The notes under the pieces: generated by a model
The model's database searches: none
Told to the model about the DNA's origin: nothing
Seen by the model: only the letters and a program-made list of their open reading frames with translations
NCBI GenBank assembly: GCA_003991915.1
Contig: RQTK01001123.1
Location: 1 to 64,000, forward strand
Reading direction: 5' to 3'
DNA length: 64,000 bases
DNA from: Elysia chlorotica
Taxonomy: Eukaryota > Mollusca > Gastropoda > Plakobranchidae
Position numbers and translations under genes: made by a program
Part shown: positions 11,321 to 24,610 of the stretch, in pieces
Layout: every line of letters begins with the position of its first letter
How positions within the stretch are numbered: position 1 is the stretch's first letter

Positions 11321-14300
11321 GTCTTTTTTTTCAAAATATCTAGTAGGCCTCTCTTACTTAATAAATTTTAGTATATCTCTCACTATCTCCCTTTTCAGCA
11401 TTTTTTTCTGGAAGCACACAAATAATAAATCACTGATTGATAAAAAAAATATCATTGCGAGAGAAGGAAATATTTATAGAAAATAAAAGCTTAAAATACA
11501 GTAAATTTTTAATAAATATTGCAGGCTTTAATATATTTATTTTCTCTTAAAAAAATAAAAATAAATTGAAATTTTCAGAGGCAAAGTTGCAAGCATGTTT
11601 AAGATCGTTATATATATATATATTGTGTGTGTGTATTATAGTATATGTACATATACATATAAAATGTAACAGTATCATAAGTTTTTTAAAATGATGGGTC
11701 TATCTTGAATATAAGTTAAAAATAAGACTACATGTTTACTTTGAAATGTGTGAAATGTGACATGCGTTTCATTTCATCACGAGTCTCGCACATGACTAGC
11801 GCGCGATAATTATGATGAACTAATGTGAAATAACAGACTGCAACATAATTACATATTACTCAACCACCTATTTCTGCACGTGCAAATCGCATCCGATGCT
11901 AATGAACGTTTGGGTATTATTAACCTACATGTTAAAATCGCGGATTTTTGAAACTTTATCTCTACTATGATTAGCTGTATAATCATTACTGTATAGTAGA
12001 TGTGATCAGGTATCGATATTTTCGTTGTCCTAATTCAAAGCTAAATCAACTATTCGTAGCAGTATGAACATTTCTAATTACACTTTTGTTGTAGTTTAAA
12101 TACTTATATGGCCACTGGGACATAAATTGCACACAAACACAGAACAGAACCTATTTTATTCAAAGTTTTGTCCACCAATATGTATTAAATGTTAAGAAAA
12201 GCCCAATTACAGCTGTAAGAAAATTGCAGCATTCTTTAAAAGTAATCACCGACCCTGTTTCATGAGAATTGCAGCATCAACTAGTCTTCAATGATTCATT
12301 TGTACTTTTTAAACGGCAAATATTAAAATGTAAAATGTGTGAAGACTACCTAATATTTGTACCAAAAAAAATTAGTATCTGTGGCGAAAGGAAAAAGCAA
12401 GCATGCAATTATGGATACAAACGGTTGGCGATGGATGTCAAGAAAATTTTCAACCCAACTATTGCACGCTTACCTGTCAGTTTTCTTTTCGATTGTAAAA
12501 TTCAATCTGTTATGTCTTTTTATTGCACTCAAAAGAAATATTGTTTTGGCAATTTTTTTCTCGCTTGTAGCCTTTTGCAGCCATTCGATTGCTGTGCAGG
12601 TAACTGGGCAAACTATACAATCTATAACTGGAGAGTGACTATGTAATCAGTAAAATTTTATGACATTATGTTATGTGTGGCGTTAATGACGGAACCACCA
12701 AGTACAACACGAGCTAAGAGAGGTAAAAGCACTACAGGTCTAGCTAAAATATGACTAAACATACCGGAGTATTTTCAACTGCAACTCCCTGGCATGATTA
12801 GAGCTGAATTATTTCGAGGTTTGTAAGTTTTGATTTGCGTTATCGTAGATTAAATATCAACGGTATTTAAACTGGCGTGTGAAGGACATCTATTACCTTG
12901 AGGGTTTTATATTTCGATTTACGTAAAAAGAAAGAGAGACGAGATGAATGACCTTAGCTATCTATAGACAAAGCTCTAGTCAGACTCTTACTTAAGCAGT
13001 GTTTTGTAATCGACATTCATTGGTTGGCCCACAGAGAATACTATCATAATTCTCGTAATTTCGTGCCTGGATGGAGTGTAATTTCCGGGAAATTCTCTTC
13101 ACCCAGCTGCGCTTTTAGTGGCATGCCAGCGCGATATTGATTTTTCCTTTGGCAATCAAAGTATTATCTTTTCATTACAGAGTGAAATGTCTTACTCTAC
13201 ATCGTTTTCATCACAAATATAAAAAACTACAACAATAACAACTAAAGAATATTAGCAAAAAATGGTGCAAAATGAAACTTCCCAAGATATTCTGTGTTTT
13301 TATATCCTGGTGAAGGGAAAGGAAGTAGTTCTCCTTTTCTCTTTGAAAATAAATAAGCGGAATTTACTTATTATGTAGCATTTGGAGTCAAAATCAAAAA
13401 GGACAAAATTATTGCAGAGTGGTATCCCCCTCCCTCTGTCGCACACAAAAACAACATAATTATTATTATAATTATTGTAATATCTAAAAAAAAAAAAATT
13501 TAAAATGTTGTGCTTTTTTTTTTGGGGGGGGGGGGGGGAGGATGAAACTTATCTTTAATGAATAGATTTATGTATTTGATTCTCCTCAGGTAAGATTTTA
13601 CATTAAATAAAACTTGGGTTTTTAAAGGAATTTTTAAACGTAGATAGGTCGTGCACATCTTACCATTTTATAGAAATTTCATGAAAATGGATCTAGCACT
13701 AGATATAAACAAAAGAATAGCTAGCTTTAGACAATTAGCCTAATACCAAAATTTGCGTGTTTCCCTAAGATTAAAAAACTAATACAATTAAATCAGTTTT
13801 ATGCTGTGCAATCTCGACAGTTGAAGAATACGAATTGGTTCATTTCATTTGTCTGGATGAACAAGAAAAACACAAACTTTGCGGTTAAAAACAATAGTAA
13901 ATAAAATCGAGTGTTTTACATGTAAATACATAACAATAATTCAATCCTAAAAAAGAGTTTGACTCGCTAAATCAAAGAGTTCGTTTTTAAGTTTTCCTGA
14001 CTATTCATTACTCAGAAGTAAAGCTACTTAGAATCAAAATAAGAAGCATAATGATAGGTTTAAATCACGAGCTCCATTGCAATAAATACTATTAATATTG
14101 AGTATTAGAAACGGAAGTGTATTTATAACCTTAATGATACGCGAAGGACGTTAGTTGCATTTGCATAGCGTAGTAAATCCTGTTTGACGTAGCAATAACA
14201 GCTTATGGTCACTCCTTACGCACATTACCAACCATGCCCCGACCTTGACTGCTATTACTTTGTGCATGTTTGATCCAAGACTATGTAAAATGGTGAATGT

Positions 14301-15300
14301 TATTGGCGATAAATGTGTATACTGAAAGCTCCGCCACTCAATTATCATAAATGTGTATAGATCTATGGTCGATCTTTATTTTATCCCTCTCTCGATAATT
14401 ATATTTATATCTATATACATATTTTATCTAACTATTTTTCTGTCTTACTCATTCTACTAGTCTTTCAATATTTCTAAAATAATTTATAGCTACTATCTAT
14501 CTGGCTATCTACCTATCATTTGTATATACATAATATAATGTGTGTGTACCTAACATCCCCATTTTTGTCCACACTTTTTATTCTTTCTTCTTTTGCTAAT
14601 GCATGCTGATTAAAATCAGCTACCTATTAACACCAGGCAAGTCTAACATTTCACCTAATAGTTTAAAATTATTTTCTAGGTTAACAGACGTCCAAAAAAT
14701 ATAATAGTTTTGACAGTTAGCCTAAAAAGTGTTATTCTATGTGGCACATTGTGTTAATTTTTGTCCCTAAAAACTTTACATTTTACATTTGTATTTCAGC
14801 CCCCTTTTTATCGTTTTTTCTATATTATTTCTTATTATATCTTTTTTAACATTTATCTTTTGCTGTATAATGGTTTGGGATTCAACACTAAACAATGTAT
14901 TTGTATTCAGCAGGTGAGCTAATTTAGAGAGATATGTATAGAGAGAGAATGAGGGGGGGGGGGGGGAGATAGAAAGAGAAAAGAGGAAAGGGGTGTGAGG
15001 GAGAGACAGATAGACAGGGTGACAGACGGATAAACCGACAGACAGAGACAAAGACATACAAATGGATAGTGACATGCATATTGTTCTGAATCAGAAAAAC
15101 ATAATTATTTAGGTCCACGCAAGCCATGTTGGTCTCTTTTTTCTTAGTGCGCAACTCTTGATGTAAATAACACTAATTTATGATAAACGCCTACTCGTGA
15201 CTCATGCTTCAGCTAATTGATCATGTCAACGCGATAGATGGAATCAGTACTTTAACGACAGTAGTCAAAACATCAATAAGTCATGAGCTGATAATGAACG
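11321..15300. other. AT-rich gene-free sequence
   Basis: No recognisable gene. Long homopolymers include a T10-G15 junction at 13514-13538 and a G run at 14953-14967. Around 11760-12010 and 13020-13160 the sequence is of higher complexity and carries TAATTA-type motifs. That would fit a conserved regulatory element in a gene desert, but this is a guess. The 125-codon plus frame at 12269-12646 is Cys/Lys/Phe-rich and matches no family I know. Confidence 0.4.
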
Positions 15301-15380
15301 CCTGGGATTGACAGATGGCTCAGTCGATGAAGTGGCACATTGTTAATAAGGAGCTCTCCCATTCGATACTTTGGGGAGGA
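15301..15380 (+). repeat. Degenerate tRNA-like sequence (tRNA pseudogene or SINE head)
   Basis: An A-box-like GATGGCTCAGTCGATGAAG near 15314 is followed by an anticodon-loop-like TGTTAAT (GTT, Asn-like) near 15341 and a B-box-like CATTCGATACT near 15360. Spacing suits a tRNA body, but the acceptor stem and several stems do not pair well. It is therefore a pseudogene or the promoter head of a tRNA-derived SINE. I found no matching tail or target-site duplication. Confidence 0.45.
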
Positions 15381-16560
15381 GTCAAATTGCTGGCTGAACA
15401 GCCTTGCGAATTGAACATTTTGCTTTGAAAAAATATGATGGAAATACGCACATAACTTATTTAAAAAAAGAATGGAAAGATAAACAAGCAAAAATTCAGC
15501 GGATAAAAAAGAGGGGGGAGGGAGGGGGTCTAAAAGGGCTTTAACCTCTTCTCTTAAAGTGAAAAATGAGGAGAGAGGAAAAAAACTAGAGTTACTGCGA
15601 AGGCAACCCTATTGTTGTTTAAAATAACATTGTCTAGGCTGCTTTACAACGAAGAGCTCTGAGAGTTGCCAGCTCACCGCGAAGAGTGTTATTCAAAAGC
15701 TATAGAGGGCACTCTTTTGTTGAAGAGAAGTCCAGGTGAACTATTAAGACCGCGGGTGGATCTTCTTTCTCCAGAGACCAATTTCGTGACAGTCCTACTG
15801 ATCCGCAAGGAATGAAAGGGACTCTGGAAACCATTAACAAACAGATTAACGTATAGGAGTACTCATTTCCGGACCGCCAATGCACAGGACCATTATTAAA
15901 AGCGTATGGCTGTGCGAGGCATCCTAAAACAGCAGTTATTTCCCTTCCCTTGTACCTCGGGAAGGCAATTAGGGTGAATCAAGATAAAGCCCTAAACATT
16001 TAAAAACACTATATATTGAGATTTTTTTTCCTTTCCAAATTAAATTGAATATTTCTGGTTCTAGAAATGATAGAGTTATAATTTTTTCAACCTCTCAAAG
16101 TGAATTTCATGCTTTCTAACAACACACAATGAATAACCTTATTTTTTATGTGGGATGTGTTTAGATTTAAAACTATAATTCAAAAGCAAAGAGTAAGAGT
16201 TTGCAGATTTTGTTTGTCGGAATTTGCTCCTACTAGTTAAGTGAGTATTATTATACTGTAACTATCTGAGACAGAAGTCCTGGTATGTCAGCACTTCTCA
16301 GAACATACCATTTGGTTTGATCAATATTTTGCTATATCTAAAAACGTTAAGTGTGCTTTCTTTTGTAACCTAAAACCTTGAATAGATAATTATTTGTTAA
16401 ATTGTCAATAGCCTCAATGTCTGAGTTTCAATATTTTTTAAATATTTTCTTTTTTTTTTGCTATGATATAGTTTTGTAAAATTTAAAAAATACAACGAAC
16501 TAGAAATTTTAAGGATTTAAACACAAATGAAAACTATGACTATTAAGAATTAAACAATTT
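15381..16560. other. AT-rich gene-free sequence
   Basis: A purine-rich stretch lies at 15505-15590. The minus frame at 15700-15885 is unrecognised. Nothing else is supportable. Confidence 0.45.
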
Positions 16561-16782
16561 CTCTTTCCCTCTCCCTCTTTTTCTCTCTACCTCTCTCTGC
16601 TCGCTCGCTGTCTCTCGCTCTCCCTCTCTTTCGATTGCTATTTTTATTTCTCCCTTTATCTTTCTCCTATTCTATCCGTTTTTATATACGATAACTATCT
16701 CTTTTTTAATGGAGCTATCCATCTATCTATCTGTCTATAATATATATATAAATATAAATATATATATATATATCTGTCTATA

Positions 16783-16830
<48 letters not shown>
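16561..16830 (+). repeat. CT-rich tract followed by (TA)n/(ATAA)n
   Basis: Interrupted CT sequence at 16561-16633, then an alternating TA region at 16738-16827 that contains a duplicated TCTGTCTATAATATATATA block (16730s and 16774). The tract is strongly self-complementary. Confidence 0.85.
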
Positions 16831-16831
<1 letters not shown>

Positions 16832-19800
16832 TGTCTGTCTATCTATCTATGATATCTTTTTTCTCTTTTCTTTACTTTTTTTCCTTTTAAACTTTGCTGA
16901 AATGCCATCGACACAATTATTGCTTTCTCTTATCTAAGCTTCGTTTAATTAGTGAAACAAATCCAATCTTTGAAAATAAAAAAGCGACTTTTCAAACCTT
17001 TCAAATAGGAGCCCTACTTAGTTATACTACCCGTCTGGCATACGCAAAGTTTACAAAATTAATGGGTCCCTTATTTATTACAAAAACATTGCAGTTCAGG
17101 ACTATGTAACATCTGCCGTAAAAAGTAGGTTACAGTGCACGAAAACATCCTTAAATAAATTATCTTTGATAAACTCACATTTTAACTTGATTCTCAAACC
17201 ACAAAATTCCCGAAATGAACAAAGCTCTTATTTCAGATCTTCATTTATTCGTATAAATCAGGGTATTTTGCTTCAAGCTATTACACTTGGGAGACAATAA
17301 CATTCCGCCTTCCAACTTTCCAAGTCCGCAAGGCCAGGGAAATCCCATGGGGTCTTGTGTCATCACTTTCGTCTGGGCACTGAGCAACATTTAAACTGCG
17401 CAGAAAGACGGGTCAAATAAAAAAATATTATTTACAAAAACATTTTAGGACTAGCAGCTGTACTAAAAAAGTCAGCATGATAATGTTTAAATGTATTAAA
17501 AGATTATAATCGTATTACCTCTACTTTCTTTTGGTTTATACCAATGATAATAATAGTTTATTATTATTGTTATTTTTATTTTTATTTTTATTTTTATTAA
17601 CAACATTGGTGGGTTCACATTGCATAGTGAATTCATTGCCTTACATTTTTATAAATCAAATAAGACGAACTTCCTATACTATAACTATGTTGTTCCTAGG
17701 CTGACATGATCTCACTAATGGCGGGTTAAAACATTTTCTTAAATATTGTAGGATCTTAAGTCATAATTCCGATTTCGGATGAATTTAGTTGATGTATCAA
17801 CATGTTTTTAAAGTTTTCTACCACTAAAATAAAGTGTCAAACACGGAGGTGGCTGTGGAAGTGGAACTTGGCAATATATATTGTATTGCTGCTAGCAAAA
17901 AGGCCATAACAGATAATATCCAAGAGCTAAGCTGAAGCCTCTCGTTTTTATGAAACGAAACAAAATTTGATTATAACTTTTTAATACGTTCATGTGCGCG
18001 CAATAGTCTTAATTTAAGAAGAAAAAAAAAATTGTACACAGAAACAAAATATTGTTTTGGACAAAAAAAAGGAAATCAATTTTTGATTGACAGGCAAAAA
18101 GGAAAAAAAAACGCAGGGAAAATCTGTATAAAAAACATGAATACTCCCCATGTCTCATTTTTTTAAATCGAGCTAAGGCCGAAAGGTGTGCTAAAATCTC
18201 ATTTCCCGTAAATCAAGCCTTTTTTTTTTTAATTGACAGATTGATCGGTCTCCTTGCCGGTCAAGTTTTCACATTTGATTCAATGCACACACTCATCTAT
18301 ATCAATTTTGAAAAAAATTAGAATTGTATCACTCATGGCAATGGGGTTATTTCATGTCGCGTGACGCCAACACAGAACTGCCAACTCGGGTTTAAGCATT
18401 ATATAACTTTACAGTATTCTTTGGGTCATCCCTTGGAGCTGAAAAAAAAAATTAAAAAAAAAAAAATTTATTTCACCAAAAATAAAGAAACCATGACACA
18501 TATTGTGTCACGTGTCACAAATAACATGTTTTCCACTATTAAACTTTTTTTTAATACTCGAAATATATTTCTACCACTAAATATTTATGAATTTGTTACT
18601 AAACAGATACCATATATGTTCAGTGGGTGTTATGTTGTCTACCATTAGAAGTTATTTGTGATGAGTTAATGTGTGACACAAAATGTTGTAAGTCATAAAA
18701 AACAAAAGAAACAAAAGAAGTTTTTTTCAAGTAGAAAGATTTTATTCAACTACTTTATCATAAAATGTCAAAAAAATCACCAGAAAAAACAAAATAATCA
18801 TGAATTTAAAGTCATTTCACCCAAGTGAGAATCACCGTGAAAATGGCTTCGATGACAATCTCCCTGCTACGATACTGAATCTTTTAATTGTTTAAATTAT
18901 TTTGCCAATATGCGTTTGCATTATGTTTACATCAGGTATCAAGAAACATCCATAAACCATGAGACTTAAACTGTGAATGATAATGCTAAATTAGCAGTAA
19001 CTAGATAAAAGATTAACTCAAATAAAGTAAAGTAGGAAATATTTCTTTGGTATTATTCAGTACCCACCACTGTTAGACCCTTTATGTGTTATTTGGTACA
19101 CACAAAATATGGCGTGACACTATAATTCATCTCATACCTTTTCTCCTGTTAGCCAAACCTTAGACTTGAATGAAGCGGTAATTCAGAAAGTTGGTGCATT
19201 AGGTTGATAAAAATGTGGACATCATCTCACAGAAACGAAAACAAAAACCCAGTCCCAAGGGATTGACAGTGGTATTTGGTACATTGCAGTGCGAATTCTT
19301 TAAAATAGGCTCACTGCTTTCCCATCCGTCCACTGCACAAAGTACTTAAACATGTGTAACAGTAGACTGTGATAATACTAAATAATAAAGGTATACATTA
19401 TCATGCAACGTCAGTTCTTTCAATACAGGAGCCATATAGTGGGTACAGAATATATCAAAATATACTCCTTTCGAAAATGTATAATTGTATGGGATAAATA
19501 TAGCTATTGATAAAAGAATTATTGTTTCAAAATCATGTCATGCAATATGGCCCCGAAACATGTAATTTATGTGTTATTTTTTCGCCCAAACACTGTTATA
19601 ACTGATTAGTAAAGCTGTTAATATCTAAACGATTTTAAAAGAATGTCTCTTTGGCATATCTTTGACAAATATAGACCTATAAGGCACGTATCATTGCATT
19701 CGTCTTGAGTTAGGGAGGATTTGAAAATAGCAATGCTACACTGAGCTTATCCCAATTACACATTCGACTTTATTATGCGTAGCTCTTTTTTTGCCAAGCT

Positions 19801-21480
19801 CGCCTTGAAATCAAGCCAAACATAAATTGAAATAAAACCATGATGCAATCCATCAACTTATATATCTGACCTCGAGAATTTGGAGTGACCACTCTTCGGG
19901 TCTTTCAATGTTTTCGCAGTAAATATTTTTGTAGAGAAGAAAGATAACGTGCATATTGTCTGTCGTCATTTGTCTTGTTTGAGCATTGAGAGGGTTTTTC
20001 GACAATCATATAAATAGTCATCTATATGTATTAAAACAATCAATAAGGTTGAAATCAAATAGTAAATCAGATGTTGGAACAAGGAACTGTAGGCGATTTG
20101 ACGAAATTCTCTGATAATTATTTCTTTTTAATACACTGTTTCCACTTGTGGTTTTGCCTTTGTTATATTGTTGCCCATCTCAGTAATAAAAAGCTTCCAA
20201 AACTTGAAAAAAATAATATAAAAATCCTGTAAACTTAAATAAGGAAGAATACACCAACGAACCACAGGCGAAAAAGCAATTGCTAAGACAAAAAAAGCAG
20301 ACAAGAAAAAGCAAGGGAAGGCAATCAAACTATGCCAACTACTGTTTTAGCCACCGGTATTCGTTTGTCTTTTCGTCTTTGCGGGATATAGGATCGTAAT
20401 TGCGTATCCTTTTCTTTCGATTTATTCACTTGTCTCTAGTCGTTTTTCGAGTGCCCTAGTCTATACCGTACTGAAACCTTCGCTACGGGTCGCTTATCGG
20501 GCATTGTAAGCTTCCTCTAATGGCTGCCTTGAAAGCTAGTTCGAGGTAATAAGGATAATCAGTCTCAAAAAAGTGCTCACCATACTGGGTTGACCTTGCA
20601 GTAAATATGCATATTAATCATCTTAGAACCACGAAGAAGTCACATCACACGAGAAAGTCATTTATTTTTGCCATGTCAGCTGTCGAAACATGCTTGTACC
20701 TTTTACGGTTCACCAAAAACGTTCCAAAAAAGAAATCATTTTAAATTCAAAACTGTACAGAAACGTTACATTATTTCTGTCGTTTATTAAAAAAAAAAGG
20801 TCTAACAGCATAACACCACTTTCTCTCTTGATAATATTATGCGTTATGTTGTTTCACAAGCTCTCTGATTCTAACTCCACCTTTCCCTCTTTTCAGCTTA
20901 AAATGTGTTTTTTTTAGACTACTTTCATTCTATAAGTTTTCTAGTTTAAAACAATAACCGCTAAAGTTGTACAAGACGGCTTTTTAGTTTAAGAGATGTG
21001 TAAAAACAAAACTTAAAGCTAAAACGTAAAAATGTTGTTTATCATTAGTGTACAAACATTAGTTAACATTATCAGCAGTAACAGCATCACCATATTCCGC
21101 ATCAAAATTATTAACATTTTCGAAAAACAAATTAAATATTCATTTATAGATTTAAAACTTAATTTTTAAAGTCTCTTATACCTAGCCTCTAAATAAGTTT
21201 TTAATTAGACTACTGTATTATAATGGTTTAGAAAAAAAAAACATTCATTTTTGTAAAATAGTTATAGCCACCCATTTTACTTTCATTAAATTATGAGGCC
21301 ATTTCTATTTCTACCTCATTGCAAGGTGGTTTTTAGATGTTTTATATTAGCTTGGTGGTTAGATTATAGATTTTTCACTGAAAGTTTGAAATTTAAAAAT
21401 TCAATCTTTACTTGTACTGCTTTAAGCAGGTATAGCCTGTGTGTGATAAAATAATGTTCCGCTAGCATAGGAAAGTTCTT
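16831..21480. other. AT-rich gene-free sequence
   Basis: It includes a TTTTTA-type hexanucleotide array at 17571-17599. There are no recognisable genes. The region 20340-20540 has higher complexity and is unassigned. Frames at 16894-17109, 18361-18648 and 20690-20917 are AT-rich and unrecognised. Confidence 0.45.
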
Positions 21481-21830
21481 TAGTCAAAACTAAGTATCCA
21501 TTCCGGTCCCTATTTCATGGTGACGATTTTTACGGGGTTTCCATCCCAGCATGCACAATCTGGACCCGGTGGGACGAGCGGACGAGATAAACAGCGACAT
21601 CTAACGGCCATGATGGCGGCGACAGCAGCGGTGTGGAGCCTGAAGTGCAAGAAAGGCAGTTAAGACGTCTTAGCCTTCTACTGCAGCTGAAAGAGTGGCT
21701 GGTCTCGTATCGCCGGAAATTGGCTTTTTAGGCTGAGAAAGTGAGAGTGCTCTAAACGCCCAGCGCAGGTTCTCAAACTCATTACCCAATAGGGACGCAC
21801 ATAGAAGTCATCTAAAACGATGCACTACCG
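21481..21830. other. GC-richer island of unknown nature
   Basis: This block stands out from its AT-rich surroundings. It has GACGAGCGGACGAGAT at 21573, then CATCTAACGGCC and a run ATGATGGCGGCGACAGCAGC from 21610. An ATG at 21610 gives only 17 codons. It may be a small CpG-containing promoter or first exon, or an old repeat. I cannot decide between them. Confidence 0.25.
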
Positions 21831-21877
21831 TAGTTATTGTTTAAATAATATGTTTGTGGATAAAATCATATCATTCT

Positions 21878-21880
<3 letters not shown>

Positions 21881-21926
<46 letters not shown>

Positions 21927-22117
21927 TCACTGTTTCTTTTCTTCCAGTTTTATCTGTTAGTTTGTTCGTCGGTTTTAAAATTTAGACATGTTTTCGTCTG
22001 TCTATCGTTACCGCTCTTTCCTTACCCCCCGCCCCCTCCCCTCTCTCTCTCTCTCTCTCTTTCCCCCTCTCTCACTCTCTCTCTGTCTCTCTCTGTCTCT
22101 CTCTCTATGTATCTATG
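21881..22117 (+). repeat. Two (CT)n microsatellite blocks
   Basis: A pure CT array at 21881-21923 and a second interrupted CT/CTGT array at 22036-22108 ending in TATGTATC units. Both frames through the second array are Ser/Leu low complexity. Confidence 0.95.
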
Positions 22118-24579
22118 TATCCTCTCCGTCTCCCTTTTATCACTCCTCTGAAAGAGTCCAACCTTTTGAAAATCGCTTGATATTAATGCCTCGTTTGGAA
22201 CAATCTCAGGCGCAAAAATATTTAAAGCTTTTTTTTCAAATCAGTAACCATATTTTGCGACCTGCGTTGATCGCGCGTGATGACAACAGACTTATGTTAA
22301 AGGAATAATATATTAATTAACTTTTTATGTATTCGTATGTTCGTAAAACAATTATGTACTTTATATCACATGATAAAAAGCGACACATGTACTTTTGAAC
22401 GAGATCAAGTCGTGTGTAAATTTAGTTTAAATTGAATTCCTTATTTAGCAAGTTTAACGTACATCGGGCTAGCATTTTTTCGGCTACTCATATTTTCATT
22501 TTATATATAAACCTTATCTGAGACTAATGTCATATATCACTAAGGATATTGTGCCAATGATATCGATGTGCATATAGGGAAATGCATTGACACATGTGTA
22601 TACAACTTTCACAAAAGTTCTAGCTAGCTCTGTAAAAATGTAGCTGAGAAATTATAAACAGTAAAAATTCTGAAGAGGAAAAAGAAGGGGGCCATCTTTA
22701 TTTATTAGATATAAATAACAATCACTCATTATAAAACGTTGCAATTATAGACGGATTTAAAGATGAATATCAGACAACGTCCCTATTTTTGTATCGACAT
22801 TAACTATTTGATCGAAGTCATAATCGTCTTTTTCAAATGTTAAGTAAGTTTTCCAAAAATAGTAGACAACGTCAAAGAACAAGAAAAAAAAAAGAATTGC
22901 AATACAAGTCAATTCAGCTATGTAAAATTCACAGCCTATTAAAAAAAAAACACGAGGTTACGAGGTCCAATTTATAATAAAAAAAATGAAAAGGACTTTA
23001 GTAAATTCGCGTTTAAAAAAAACAAAAACAAAAAAACAGCAAAAAACCCCAATACAAAAACAACTCGTTACTCAATTAAAAGGAAACAAATGCTCTGTAA
23101 AAAGAATACTTTTTTTGCCTTTACATCAAGGTTTACAGACGGTGATGTTTTTCAATTCATTCAATAAAACATCTTAACAACAATTTAAAACACCCGATTT
23201 AAAATCAAGACATTACGGAGACAATCTTTTTTTCCATAGCCCGATAAAATTTCGTTTAACCCTGTCACATGATACGAGAGAGAGAGAGAGAAAGAGAGAA
23301 AGCCGTATTTATGAGAAATGCACCTGTGAATTAATATTTTACAAAAAATAGAAACAAAAATCAAAGATATGATCTCACGGAAGCGTTTGTCAATGTTTGC
23401 GTTTGCTTTTTTGGGTTTATTTTTCATTATTGTTACAAATATGTTGTTTTTTTTAATCAACGGCACGAATCACAAGATATTATAAAACAACCTATTTTCT
23501 TGAGCAACATTAAAAAAATGGAACATCAACAGTGTTACTCTCTCAAATTTGTTAAAATGGCTAACTGGCATTACCACTGTAAACAATTTTTTACCATAAA
23601 TATTAGTGTTTTTTTTTAATCCGTTCTTGTTAAGCTGTAAAATTGAATTATGTTTAAACAAACATCATCTATAATTATAATGTACATTTTATTGGTACGT
23701 TCCGTTTTTTCATGCTGTTTAATTATATACCGCATAATGCATAATAGGGCTAACCTATGTTAAATAGTTACAAACTTATTCCTTTCTTTTTAAAAATCGG
23801 ATGGTACTATGCTCAGTATCTAGACGTTGATACAAAACGATTAACGCATATTACACACATTAATTTTGTACTTTATTGCCAAAAACAAAGGTTCAAATGG
23901 GCAGAAGCAGTTAGTTATTATCGATATGAATTTGAAACCAGGCAGATGTATCATATGTATATATTCCCATTATTTCCCAACAACATTAATTTAATTAATA
24001 GTGTTGACCTTTTCGTTTCAAATTTCTGCGCCATATACAGATAAACTGTAGACAATTGTAAGTCAGTAAAGACTTTCTGTTTTTCCCATCATATAATAAA
24101 ATCAACCATAGATACAAGGAGACAACAGAGGAGTCATCCTTTCAGGACAACCCCCGACAATGGCATCGGTTAATGGCGGTTGAGCTGTGTTCAATTTCCA
24201 TGTATTAAAATGGTTGATTTCATTGACAAAAGAAAAATATACTGTCATCTCAATACAATTAGCTTTGATTTCCACACCCTCCAAAATGGGTTCTCCTTGT
24301 TTGTTTGTTTTTTGTTTGAAAACAGTTTTTTCGGTAACCTATACCATATGATAAAAGAGACTTGTCTATTTTTTTAAAATACAAATTAAAGAAAAAAGAA
24401 GCATTAAAAATCGATACAAAGACGAGAAAACAGGCGAGAAAGACGAGAAAACAAAATCGGTATGTGCGTTGTTTAAACCCTTACAGGACACTACTGTGCA
24501 TTTCCAAAACAAGATCAGAGACGCTAACTACTAAATGATCCGTAATCATCTGACCTTGCCATGATCTCTCTTTTGTTGC

Positions 24580-24610
<31 letters not shown>

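Noticed and set aside
12269-12646. 125-codon Cys-containing plus frame, considered as a secreted protein
   Set aside because: No N-terminal signal peptide and no regular cysteine pattern. A competing frame overlaps it.
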